From Streptomyces katrae (GTDB lineage Bacteria; Actinomycetota; Actinomycetes; Streptomycetales; Streptomycetaceae), in assembly GCF_000966975.1 (NCBI RefSeq), contig NZ_JZWV01000527.1, forward strand, positions 1 to 14,095: a DNA stretch of 14,095 bases, written 5' to 3'. Positions within the stretch are counted from its first letter, which is position 1. The number at the start of each line of letters is the position of its first letter. Position numbers and translations under genes: made by a program. Shown piece by piece: positions 7,315 through 13,320 of this stretch. A model generated the notes under the pieces. It was not told the origin of the DNA. It searched no databases and saw only the letters and a program-made list of their open reading frames with translations.

Positions 7315-7355
7315 CGCGGCTCCTCCGGGGTCGATGTCGTTTCTCGTCCCCGCGA

Positions 7356-7436
7356 GGCCCAGGCGAGCGGCCCTGTGTGCGGTAGTGCGCGCACGACTCC
7401 CCCGGAGTTGGTTCCCCGTACGCCAGTCGCCGTGCG
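7356..7436 (-). promoter_or_regulatory. ZTP riboswitch (pfl motif) in the glyA leader
   Basis: Read on the minus strand, the leader matches the pfl/ZTP architecture. P1 is CGCACGG (7436-7430) with TCGTGCG (7396-7390). The conserved CGACTGGCG follows (7429-7421). P2 is CGGGG / CTCCG (7418-7414, 7407-7403) with loop AACCAA, followed by the conserved GGGGAG (7402-7397). The 3' domain is the P3 hairpin at 7373-7356 holding CGCCTGGGC (7365-7357). ZTP riboswitches sense the purine-folate alarmone ZMP/ZTP and are established upstream of one-carbon and purine genes including glyA. Between P3 and the ATG, CGGGG (7352-7348) can pair with CCCCG (7330-7326) right against the GGAGGAG, suggesting translational control; that part is inference. 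Confidence 0.88.
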
Positions 7437-7444
7437 TACCGAAC

Positions 7445-7450
7445 ACCTTA
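7445..7450 (-). promoter_or_regulatory. Candidate -10 element of the glyA/riboswitch promoter
   Basis: TAAGGT on the minus strand fits the TANNNT -10 pattern. It would start transcription near 7438, just before riboswitch P1, which is what a riboswitch leader needs. No good -35 box is seen 17-19 nt upstream. A 6-bp dyad (ACCCGG / CCGGGT, 7462-7467 and 7475-7480) lies at that position and could hold an operator. Confidence 0.45.
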
Positions 7451-7556
7451 GCGGGCGCGGCACCCGGGAGGTTTCCGGGTCCACGATCCGAGCGACGATA
7501 CAAAGGACGCCACCCATGTCACCCGCGTCACCAGCAGACGGACGATCGGAGACCCC

Positions 7557-8765
7557 GTGTCGAGAACAGCTGATGCCATCCGCTCCGCCGACGAGCACAG
7601 CGCGCACAACTACCATCCCCTCCCGGTCGTCGTCGCCTCGGCGGAGGGCGCGTGGATGACCGACGTGGAGGGCCGGCGCTACCTCGACATGCTCGCCGGC
7701 TATTCGGCGCTCAACTTCGGCCACGGCAACCGGCGTCTGATCGACGCGGCCAAGGCCCAGCTGGAGCGGGTCACGCTCACCTCCCGCGCCTTCCACCACG
7801 ACCGTTTCGCCGAGTTCTGCACCGAACTCGCCGCGCTCTGCGGCAAGGAGATGGTGCTGCCCATGAACACGGGCGCGGAGGCGGTGGAGACGGCGGTCAA
7901 GACGGCCCGCAAGTGGGGCTACGAGGTCAAGGGCGTCCCGGACGGCCAGGCCAAGATCGTCGTCGCCGCGAACAACTTCCACGGCCGGACCACGACCATC
8001 GTGTCCTTCTCCACGGACCACGAGGCCCGCGACCACTACGGCCCCTACACCCCCGGCTTCGAGATCGTCCCGTACGGGGACCTCACCGCCCTCGACGCCG
8101 CCGTCACGGCCAACACCGTCGCCGTCCTGCTGGAGCCGATCCAGGGCGAGGCCGGCGTGCTGGTCCCGCCGGCCGGGTACCTGGCGGGCGTACGGAGGCT
8201 GACGCGCGAGCGGAACGTGCTGTTCATGGCGGACGAGATCCAGTCGGGCCTGGGCCGTACGGGGAAGACCTTCGCGTGCGAGCACGAGGACGTCGTCCCG
8301 GACGTGTACGTGCTGGGGAAGGCGCTGGGCGGCGGTGTGGTGCCGGTGTCCGCCGTGGTCGCCGACCGCGACGTGCTCGGGGTGTTCCGGCCCGGGGAGC
8401 ACGGCTCCACCTTCGGCGGGAACCCGCTCGCCTGCGCCGTGGCGCTGGAGGTGATCGCGATGCTGCGCACCGGCGAGTACCAGCAGCGCGCCGCCGAACT
8501 CGGCGACCACCTGCACCGGGAGCTGAACCTGCTCGTCGGCGGCGGCGCGGTGACCGCCGTGCGCGGGCGCGGACTGTGGGCGGGCGTGGACATCGACCCG
8601 GCGCGCGGCACGGGCCGGGAGATCTCCGAGAAGCTGATGGGACTCGGGGTGCTGGTGAAGGACACGCACGGGTCGACGATCCGGATCGCACCGCCGCTGG
8701 TGATCTCCAAGGAGGACCTGGACTGGGGTCTGGAGCAGCTGCGGGCGGTCCTCACCGCCGGCTGA
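7557..8765 (+). CDS. rocD: Ornithine--oxo-acid aminotransferase
   Basis: A 402-residue class III PLP aminotransferase, best read as ornithine delta-aminotransferase (ornithine plus 2-oxoglutarate to glutamate semialdehyde plus glutamate), linking arginine/ornithine breakdown to proline and glutamate. Family features: MLAGYSALNFGHGNRR (45-60), NTGAEAVETAVK (104-115), FHGRT (141-145), LEPIQGEAGV (192-201), the PLP aspartate Asp226 in FMADEIQSGLGRTG, and the PLP lysine Lys255 in LGKALGGG. The Asp-to-Lys spacing of 29 equals that of human OAT. The GTG start at 7557 has GGAG 5 nt upstream (7548-7551). It is transcribed away from glyA across a 242-nt gap that also contains the riboswitch. Related enzymes (acetylornithine or GABA aminotransferases) are less likely given the AGYSALN stretch. 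Confidence 0.92.
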   Translation: MSRTADAIRSADEHSAHNYHPLPVVVASAEGAWMTDVEGRRYLDMLAGYSALNFGHGNRRLIDAAKAQLERVTLTSRAFHHDRFAEFCTELAALCGKEMVLPMNTGAEAVETAVKTARKWGYEVKGVPDGQAKIVVAANNFHGRTTTIVSFSTDHEARDHYGPYTPGFEIVPYGDLTALDAAVTANTVAVLLEPIQGEAGVLVPPAGYLAGVRRLTRERNVLFMADEIQSGLGRTGKTFACEHEDVVPDVYVLGKALGGGVVPVSAVVADRDVLGVFRPGEHGSTFGGNPLACAVALEVIAMLRTGEYQQRAAELGDHLHRELNLLVGGGAVTAVRGRGLWAGVDIDPARGTGREISEKLMGLGVLVKDTHGSTIRIAPPLVISKEDLDWGLEQLRAVLTAG

Positions 8766-8772
8766 CCCGCCG

Positions 8773-8806
8773 CCTGTGGGGGCGCCCCGTCCGGTGCCCC
8801 TACAGG
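8773..8806 (+). terminator. Hairpin terminator at the rocD / ygiC-like convergent junction
   Basis: A 14-bp stem (CCTGTGGGGGCGCC with GGTGCCCCTACAGG) and a 6-nt loop, 8 nt after the rocD stop. Two pairs are G-U in the plus-strand transcript but A-C mismatches in the minus-strand one, so it works best for rocD. Its 3' arm covers the stop and last codons of the convergent ATP-grasp gene (stop at 8800-8802). Confidence 0.8.
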
Positions 8807-9990
8807 ATCACGTGGGGCAGGAAGCGGGCGTACTCGTCCGTGACCGGGCCCGCCGATTCGCGGATGCCGAGTCCGGCCGCCTCCTCCTCGACCACCCAGG
8901 CACCGAGGACGACCCGGTTGCCGTCGAAGTCGGGCAGCGGGGCCAGGGCCTGGAAGACGTACGTCTCCCCCTCGGCCGGTACGAACGGCTCGCCGCCCGG
9001 CTCGTGCAGGGTGACCCCGGCGCCCTCCCGGCCCAGCAGCGGCTTGGCGGCGTACCCGCCGGACTCGGCGAGCTCGCGCGGTCCGTCGAGGTAGGCGGGC
9101 AGCAGGTTGGGGTGTTCGGGGAAGAGCTCCCAGAGGATCGCCAGCAGCGCCTTGTTGGCCAGCAGCATCTTCCACAGGGGCTCGATCCAGGCGGTGGTTC
9201 CGGTGCCGCCGCCGTGGTCGTAGGTGCCCAGCACGTGCGGGCCGAACTCGTCCTCGACCAGCCACTCCCAGGGGTAGAGCTTGAAGCAGGCCCGGATGAA
9301 GCGGAGCTTCTCGTCCACGAACCGGCCGGAGAGGGAGTCCCAGCCGATGGTCTCCACGGACAGGGCGTGGGTCTCCAGCCCGGCCTGTTCGGCGGTCTCC
9401 TGGAGGTAGGCGACCGTCATCAGGTCCTCGCCGAGCTCGTCGGTCTCGGAGTGCGCGAAGTGCAGCGGGCCGGGCGGCAGCAGCTCGGCCTGCCGGCGCC
9501 AGGCCTCGACGAGCCGCTCGTGGAGGGAGTTCCACTGGTCGGCGCCGGGGAAGCGCTCCTCCATCCAGAACCACTGCGGGCTCGCCGCCTCCACCAGGGA
9601 GGTGGGGGTGTCGGCGTTGTACTCCAGCAGTTTGGCGGGGCTGCCGGAGCCGTCGTAGCGCAGGTCGAAGCGGCCGTAGAGGGAGGGCTGTTCGGCGCGG
9701 CGCCGCCAGGACTCGGCGATGAGCGCGGCGACCTTCGGGTCGGTGATGCCGAGGTCGGCGAAGCGGTCGTGCTCCACGATGTGGGCGGCCGCGGCCAGGC
9801 ACATGGCGTGCAGTTCCTCGACCACGTTCTCCAGCGCCTCGACCTCGGGGAGGGAGAAGGAGTAGTAGGCGCTCTCGTCCCAGTACGGGCGCAGGGAGTC
9901 GTCGGGGAAGCGGGTCAGGGGGTAGATCAGGCCCTGCTCCTCGACGGTCTTCTGCCAGTCGGGGCGGGGCTCGATGGTGTGGCGTTCCAT
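8800..9990 (-). CDS. Glutathionylspermidine synthase-like ATP-grasp ligase (YgiC/YjfC type)
   Basis: A 396-residue C-N ligase of the glutathionylspermidine synthase ATP-grasp family, lacking the amidase domain of E. coli GspSA, so comparable to YgiC/YjfC. Active-site-like motifs are GRFDLRYDG (106-114, R-x-D), LLEYNADTPTSL (121-132, E-x-N), GTTAWIEPLWKMLLANKALL (264-283), YAAKPLLGREGAGV (313-326, nucleotide-binding Lys316) and the C-terminal AAGLGIRES (371-379). These motifs predict ATP-dependent amide bond formation between a carboxylate and an amine. Streptomyces normally use mycothiol rather than glutathione, so true glutathionylspermidine synthesis is unlikely and the substrate is unknown. 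There is no signal peptide: it is cytoplasmic. The ATG is 6 nt after the lipoprotein stop, with only a weak ribosome site, so translation is probably coupled. The lipoprotein-ligase order equals ygiB-ygiC in E. coli. Confidence 0.9.
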   Translation of the reverse strand: MERHTIEPRPDWQKTVEEQGLIYPLTRFPDDSLRPYWDESAYYSFSLPEVEALENVVEELHAMCLAAAAHIVEHDRFADLGITDPKVAALIAESWRRRAEQPSLYGRFDLRYDGSGSPAKLLEYNADTPTSLVEAASPQWFWMEERFPGADQWNSLHERLVEAWRRQAELLPPGPLHFAHSETDELGEDLMTVAYLQETAEQAGLETHALSVETIGWDSLSGRFVDEKLRFIRACFKLYPWEWLVEDEFGPHVLGTYDHGGGTGTTAWIEPLWKMLLANKALLAILWELFPEHPNLLPAYLDGPRELAESGGYAAKPLLGREGAGVTLHEPGGEPFVPAEGETYVFQALAPLPDFDGNRVVLGAWVVEEEAAGLGIRESAGPVTDEYARFLPHVIL

Positions 9991-9996
9991 GCGGGC

Positions 9997-10299
9997 TCAG
10001 CCGCCGGAGGAGCCGGAGTGGCTGCCGCCGCCGATTCCGCCCCGGGTGACGGCCGACTTGTCGAAGCTGCCGCCGGACACCTTGCCGTTGCTGACGGTGC
10101 CGCCGTAGTAGTAGGCGCCGCGGCCGCCGCTCTTGCACTCCTTGGAGTTGAGGTGCTCCAGCGTGGACTTGGACGCGCAGCGCTTGTCGGGCTCACTGCT
10201 GCTGCCGCAGGCCACGAGGGTGGCGGCGAGCAGGCCCATGCCGCCGAGGGCGACCGCGCCGGAGCGCATGCGTCGTCGGGTGGTGTCGCTGGTGTCCAT
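9997..10299 (-). CDS. Small YgiB-like (DUF1190-type) lipoprotein
   Basis: A 100-residue predicted lipoprotein. Residues 1-30 form a signal peptide with an Arg cluster (TTRRRMRSG, 6-14), a hydrophobic core, and lipobox LVAC (lipidated Cys31). The RR-R arrangement could direct Tat export but is not a perfect Tat motif. The mature part has two Cys (41 and 55), a tyrosine run (YYYGG, 63-67) and a Gly/Ser-rich tail with VTRGGIGG (84-91), ending in Gly-Gly. The VTRGG(F/I)G stretch and Gly-Gly end recall the C-terminus of E. coli YgiB, and the gene is directly followed by a YgiC-like ligase, so I assign it to that family despite its shorter length. I choose ATG at 10299 over the GTG at 10308; TAAGGT lies 7 nt before the ATG, pointing to a leaderless transcript. 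Confidence 0.8.
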   Translation of the reverse strand: MDTSDTTRRRMRSGAVALGGMGLLAATLVACGSSSEPDKRCASKSTLEHLNSKECKSGGRGAYYYGGTVSNGKVSGGSFDKSAVTRGGIGGGSHSGSSGG

Positions 10300-10315
10300 G
10301 GCGAGCACCTTAGAT

Positions 10316-10344
10316 CGGCCGGACGTGGGTATGGAATCCGGCCG
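10316..10344. promoter_or_regulatory. Dyad in the divergent promoter region of the lipoprotein and DMT genes
   Basis: Perfect 8-bp inverted repeat CGGCCGGA / TCCGGCCG (10316-10323 and 10337-10344) with a 13-nt centre. It sits between the putative -10 boxes of the two divergent genes, at about the -35 zone of the lipoprotein promoter. It could be an operator; a chance dyad is possible in GC-rich DNA. Confidence 0.35.
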
Positions 10345-10373
10345 TTGTCACGCCCTTGTCACGGCGGCGGCCC

Positions 10374-10379
10374 TAGAGT
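10374..10379 (+). promoter_or_regulatory. Candidate -10 element for the DMT-type gene
   Basis: TAGAGT fits the TANNNT pattern and lies 8 nt before the GTG at 10388, consistent with a leaderless transcript. Two TTGTCA hexamers occur upstream (10345-10350 and 10356-10361), but neither has the standard 16-19 nt spacing (23 and 12). Confidence 0.35.
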
Positions 10380-10387
10380 CGCTTTTC

Positions 10388-11224
10388 GTGCTGATCGGAA
10401 TGGTTTGCGCGCTGGGCGCGGCGGTGTGTTTCGGTACGGCCTCGGTCCTCCAGGCGATGGCGGCCCGGGCCGCGGCCCGCCCGGAGGCGGCGGGCTCGGG
10501 GGTGGACACGGCCCTGTTCCTGCGGGCGGTGCGGCAGTGGCGCTATCTGGCGGGGCTGGGGCTGGACGCGGTGGGCTTCGTCCTCCAGATCATCGCCCTG
10601 CGGCACATTCCGATCTACGCGGTGGGGGCCGCGCTGGCGGCGAGCCTGGCGGTGACGGCGGTGGTCTCGGCGCCGCTGCTGGGGGCGCGGCTGTCGCGGC
10701 TGGAGTGGGGTGCGGTGGCGGTGGTGTGCGCGGGGCTGCTGATGCTGGGGCTGGCGTCGGGTGAGGAGGGGGACGGCGAAGGCACCCTCGCGCTGAAGCT
10801 GGGGCTGCTGGCGGTGGCCGGCCTGGTGCTGCTGGTGGGGGCGGTGGCCGGGCGGCTGCCGGAGGGCTCGCGCGCGCTGGTGCTCGGCCTGGCGGCGGGG
10901 ACGGGCTTCGGGGTGGTGGAGGTGTCCGTCCGGCTCATCGACAGCCTCTCGCTGCGGGAGCTGGGCAACCCGGCGCTGTACGCCCTGCTGCTGGGTGGGG
11001 CGGCGGCCTTCCTGCTGCTGACCTCCGCCCTGGAGCGCGGCTCGGTCACGGCGGCGACGGCCGGCCTGGTGCTCGGCGAGACGGTCTGGCCGGCGCTGGT
11101 GGGCGTGGTGTGGCTCGGCGACCGCCCCCGCGAGGGCCTGGCCTGGCTGGCCGTGACGGGCTTCGCGGTGGCGGTGGCCGGAGCGTTGGCGCTGTCGCGC
11201 TTCGGGGAGCCCAAGGAGCCCTGA
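10388..11224 (+). CDS. DMT-superfamily / EamA-like multi-pass membrane transporter
   Basis: A 278-residue protein with about nine hydrophobic segments and very short loops, built as two repeats in the manner of the drug/metabolite transporter (EamA-like) superfamily. The N-terminal helix CALGAAVCFGTASVLQAMAARA (7-28) and the C-terminal GLVLGETVWPALVGVVWLGDRP (226-247) are typical: in this superfamily the latter region carries the E-x-x-x-P signature of the last repeat. Substrate unknown. I take the GTG at 10388; an ATG four codons later (10400) is the alternative and has no better ribosome site. The frame is open another 85 codons upstream, but that overlaps the divergent lipoprotein gene. 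Transcribed divergently from the lipoprotein/ligase pair and convergent with the MocR gene. Confidence 0.85.
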   Translation: MLIGMVCALGAAVCFGTASVLQAMAARAAARPEAAGSGVDTALFLRAVRQWRYLAGLGLDAVGFVLQIIALRHIPIYAVGAALAASLAVTAVVSAPLLGARLSRLEWGAVAVVCAGLLMLGLASGEEGDGEGTLALKLGLLAVAGLVLLVGAVAGRLPEGSRALVLGLAAGTGFGVVEVSVRLIDSLSLRELGNPALYALLLGGAAAFLLLTSALERGSVTAATAGLVLGETVWPALVGVVWLGDRPREGLAWLAVTGFAVAVAGALALSRFGEPKEP

Positions 11225-11246
11225 GGGCTCCGAGGAAGGCGGCGAA

Positions 11247-11289
11247 GGCGGGGGAGCCGAAGGTCGGCACCGGTCCGGCTTCGCCCGCC
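11247..11289 (+). terminator. Imperfect hairpin between the DMT and MocR genes
   Basis: In the 94-nt convergent gap, GGCGGG (11247-11252) pairs with CCCGCC (11284-11289). Inside it GCCG (11256-11259) pairs with CGGC (11276-11279), with an asymmetric internal loop. It lies 22 nt after the DMT stop and could serve both genes. The stem is broken, so confidence is modest. Confidence 0.35.
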
Positions 11290-11318
11290 CCGGAGTCCCG
11301 GAGGGGGGCGGCGGCCCG

Positions 11319-12734
11319 TTACGGGAGCGCGGCCGTGAGGGCCTCCAGGGTCGGGGTCCAGGCGCTGTCGGCCGGGGTTCCGTAGCCCACCACCAGCGCC
11401 TCCCGCATCGGCATCTCCGTGTCCGGGTGCCGGTACCGTTCCAGCCCCTCCACCGCCAGGCCCTGCCAGGCCGCGGCCCGGACGACCGAGCGCTCCGTGC
11501 CGGACGGGAGGTCCAGCACCGCGTGCAGCCCGGCCGCGATCCCGGAGACGGGGACCCGTCCGCCCAGCGCCGCCACCAGCTCGTCGCGCCGGCGCCGGTA
11601 GCGCAGCCGCATCGCCCGGACGTGGCGGTCGTAGGCGCCGGAGGTGAGGAACTCCGCCAGGGTCAGCTGCTCCAGCGCGCTCGACGTCCACTCGGCCGGG
11701 CCCTTCGCCGCCATCACCTCGTCCAGCAGGTCCGGCGGGACCACCATCCAGCCGATCCGCAGGCCCGGGGCGAGGGACTTGCTGGCGGTGCCGAGGTAGA
11801 CCACCCGGTCGGGGTCCAGGCCCTGGAGCGCGCCGACCGGCTGGCGGTCGTAGCGGAACTCCCCGTCGTAGTCGTCCTCCACGACCAGCCCGCCCGTGGT
11901 CCGCGCCCAGTCCACCGCCGCCGCACGCCGCTCGGCGGTGAGGGCGGCGCCGGTGGGGAACTGGTGCGCGGGGGTGAGGAGTACGGCGCCCACGCGGGGG
12001 CCGAGTCCGGCGAGGTCCGGGGTGCGGGCGCCGGACCCGTCCACCCAGAGCGGGCGGGTGCGCAGGCCGGCGTCGGTGAACAGGTTCCGGTGCAGGTCGA
12101 GGCTGTAGCCCTCGACGGCCATCTCCCGGATCCGGCGGCCCCGCAGCACCTGGCCGAGGAGGCGGGCGGCGTGCACGAAGCCGGCGCACAGCACGATGCG
12201 GTCCGGGTCAGCGTAGACCCCGCGGGCCCGCGCCAGGTAGCCGGAGAGCGCCTCGCGGAGCTCGATCCGGCCGCGGGTGTCGGCGCCGTAGCCGAAGGCG
12301 TCGTTCGGGGCGTCGGTCAGGGCGCGGCGGGCCGCCGCCAGCCAGGCGGTGCGAGGGAAGGCGCCCACGTCCGGGGAGCCGGGCACCAGGCTGTAGGCGG
12401 GGCCGCGGCGCGCGGGGCGGCGGACCCGGGGCGGGGCCGGGGTGTGGCGCGGCCGGGCCCGTTCGGCCACGCGGGTGCCGGAGCCCTGGCGGGCCGTCAG
12501 CCAGCCCTCGGCGACGAGCTCGGCGTAGGCCTCGGCGACGGTGTTGCGGGCGATGCCGAGGTCTGCGGCGAAGGTGCGGGAGGAGGGCAGGCGGGTGCCG
12601 GGGGCGAGGCGCCCGCTGCGGGCGGCCTCCCGCAGGGACCCGGTGAGCGCGGCCCGCAGGCCGCGTTCCCCGGCCGCCACCGAGGAGAGGTCCAGGTGCA
12701 GGTCGGCGCCGTAAGTGGCCCACGAATCCGTCAT
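11319..12734 (-). CDS. MocR-type (GntR HTH + aminotransferase-like) transcription regulator
   Basis: A 471-residue PLP-dependent transcription factor of the MocR/GabR/PdxR class. Residues about 14-90 form a GntR winged helix: GTRLPSSRTFAADLGIARNT (46-65), then VAEAYAELVAEGWLTARQGSGT. A Pro/Arg-rich linker (about 91-112) leads to a class I aminotransferase fold (about 113-470). It keeps the cofactor residues: TPAHQFPTG (254-262), VVEDDYDGEFRY (284-295) and PLP lysine Lys319 in GTASKSLAPGLRIGW. Retention of this lysine implies PLP binding and effector sensing. The start is the ATG at 12734; no ribosome site precedes it, but TATGGT lies 8 nt upstream and overlaps a palindrome, suggesting a leaderless, self-controlled transcript. 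The divergent AhpD-like gene is the likely target. The effector is unknown. Confidence 0.93.
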   Translation of the reverse strand: MTDSWATYGADLHLDLSSVAAGERGLRAALTGSLREAARSGRLAPGTRLPSSRTFAADLGIARNTVAEAYAELVAEGWLTARQGSGTRVAERARPRHTPAPPRVRRPARRGPAYSLVPGSPDVGAFPRTAWLAAARRALTDAPNDAFGYGADTRGRIELREALSGYLARARGVYADPDRIVLCAGFVHAARLLGQVLRGRRIREMAVEGYSLDLHRNLFTDAGLRTRPLWVDGSGARTPDLAGLGPRVGAVLLTPAHQFPTGAALTAERRAAAVDWARTTGGLVVEDDYDGEFRYDRQPVGALQGLDPDRVVYLGTASKSLAPGLRIGWMVVPPDLLDEVMAAKGPAEWTSSALEQLTLAEFLTSGAYDRHVRAMRLRYRRRRDELVAALGGRVPVSGIAAGLHAVLDLPSGTERSVVRAAAWQGLAVEGLERYRHPDTEMPMREALVVGYGTPADSAWTPTLEALTAALP

Positions 12735-12736
12735 GG

Positions 12737-12774
12737 ATATGGACCATATAGGCGGGCCGTCCGCTCCATACGGT
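12737..12774. promoter_or_regulatory. Shared MocR/AhpD-like operator-promoter region
   Basis: The 46-nt gap holds a perfect odd palindrome ATATGG-A-CCATAT (12737-12749). A third half-site CCATA (12766-12770) lies in direct repeat 22 bp, about two helical turns, from CCATA at 12744-12748. Putative -10 boxes are TATGGT on the minus strand (12748-12743, inside the palindrome, 8 nt from the MocR ATG) and TACGGT on the plus strand (12769-12774, 6 nt from the AhpD-like ATG). MocR regulators typically bind direct repeats, repress themselves and activate a divergent gene; the palindrome overlaps the regulator's -10 and the target's -35 zone, which fits. Confidence 0.6.
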
Positions 12775-12780
12775 TGACCC

Positions 12781-13284
12781 ATGAGCAACGAAACGAAGAC
12801 CACGGAACTGGCCCCCGAGCACACCCCCCGCATGCAGCTGTTCAAGCTCGCCCCCGAGGCCTACAAGGCCGCCGTCGCGCTGGACGCCGCCGCGAACAAG
12901 GGCCTGGACCCGGCCATCGCCGAGCTGGTCAAGATCCGTGCCTCGCAGATCAACCACTGTGCGTTCTGCCTGGACATGCACACCAAGGACGCCCTCGCGG
13001 CGGGCGAGAGCGTCGAGCGGATCATCCAGCTCAGCGCCTGGGAGGAGTCGAAGCACTTCTACACCGAGAAGGAGCTGGCGGCGATCGAGCTGACCGAGGC
13101 CATCACCGTCCTGACGGACGGCTTCGTCCCGGACGAGGTGTACGAGAAGGCCGCCAAGCACTTCGAGGAGGCCGAACTGGCCCAGCTGATCACGGCCATC
13201 GCCATGATCAACATGTGGAACCGGTTCGCCGTCACCACCCGGCTGTCCCCGGGGCACTACACCCCGGGGTCGCTCAAGCGCTGA
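12781..13284 (+). CDS. AhpD-like / carboxymuconolactone decarboxylase family protein
   Basis: A 167-residue all-alpha protein of the carboxymuconolactone decarboxylase/AhpD superfamily. The redox motif is intact: C60-x2-C63-x3-H67 in INHCAFCLDMH, preceded by IRASQ, so peroxidase or disulfide-reductase activity is more likely than decarboxylation. A second helix pair carries AMINMWNRFAV (about 141-151), typical of this subgroup. The ATG at 12781 has no ribosome site; TACGGT ends 6 nt before it, consistent with a leaderless transcript. AhpD-like genes divergent from MocR regulators are a recurring actinobacterial arrangement, so MocR control is likely. The physiological substrate is unknown. 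A strong terminator follows 7 nt after the stop. Confidence 0.92.
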   Translation: MSNETKTTELAPEHTPRMQLFKLAPEAYKAAVALDAAANKGLDPAIAELVKIRASQINHCAFCLDMHTKDALAAGESVERIIQLSAWEESKHFYTEKELAAIELTEAITVLTDGFVPDEVYEKAAKHFEEAELAQLITAIAMINMWNRFAVTTRLSPGHYTPGSLKR

Positions 13285-13291
13285 CCCTTCG

Positions 13292-13320
13292 CCTTCCGGC
13301 CGCTCACTCCGGCCGGAAGG
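13292..13320. terminator. Bidirectional hairpin terminator at the AhpD-like / membrane protein junction
   Basis: A perfect 10-bp stem (CCTTCCGGCC / GGCCGGAAGG) with a 9-nt loop starts 8 nt after the AhpD-like stop. The stop codon of the convergent membrane-protein gene (13304-13306) lies inside the loop, so both genes share the element. No G-U pairs, so it folds equally well on both strands. Confidence 0.8.

Noticed and set aside
7356..7436. Glycine, SAM or THF riboswitch instead of ZTP
   Set aside because: The CGACTGGCG, GGGGAG and CGCCTGGGC elements with P1/P2 pairing are those of the pfl/ZTP motif; no tandem glycine aptamer or SAM core is seen.
7315..7503. glyA frame extended 63 codons upstream
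   Set aside because: The extension is the ZTP riboswitch and promoter; the ATG at 7314 has an ideal ribosome site.
8045..10138. 697-codon minus-strand frame across rocD and the ATP-grasp gene
   Set aside because: Shadow frame of Arg/Pro/Ser-rich composition; both genes beneath it have clear catalytic motifs.
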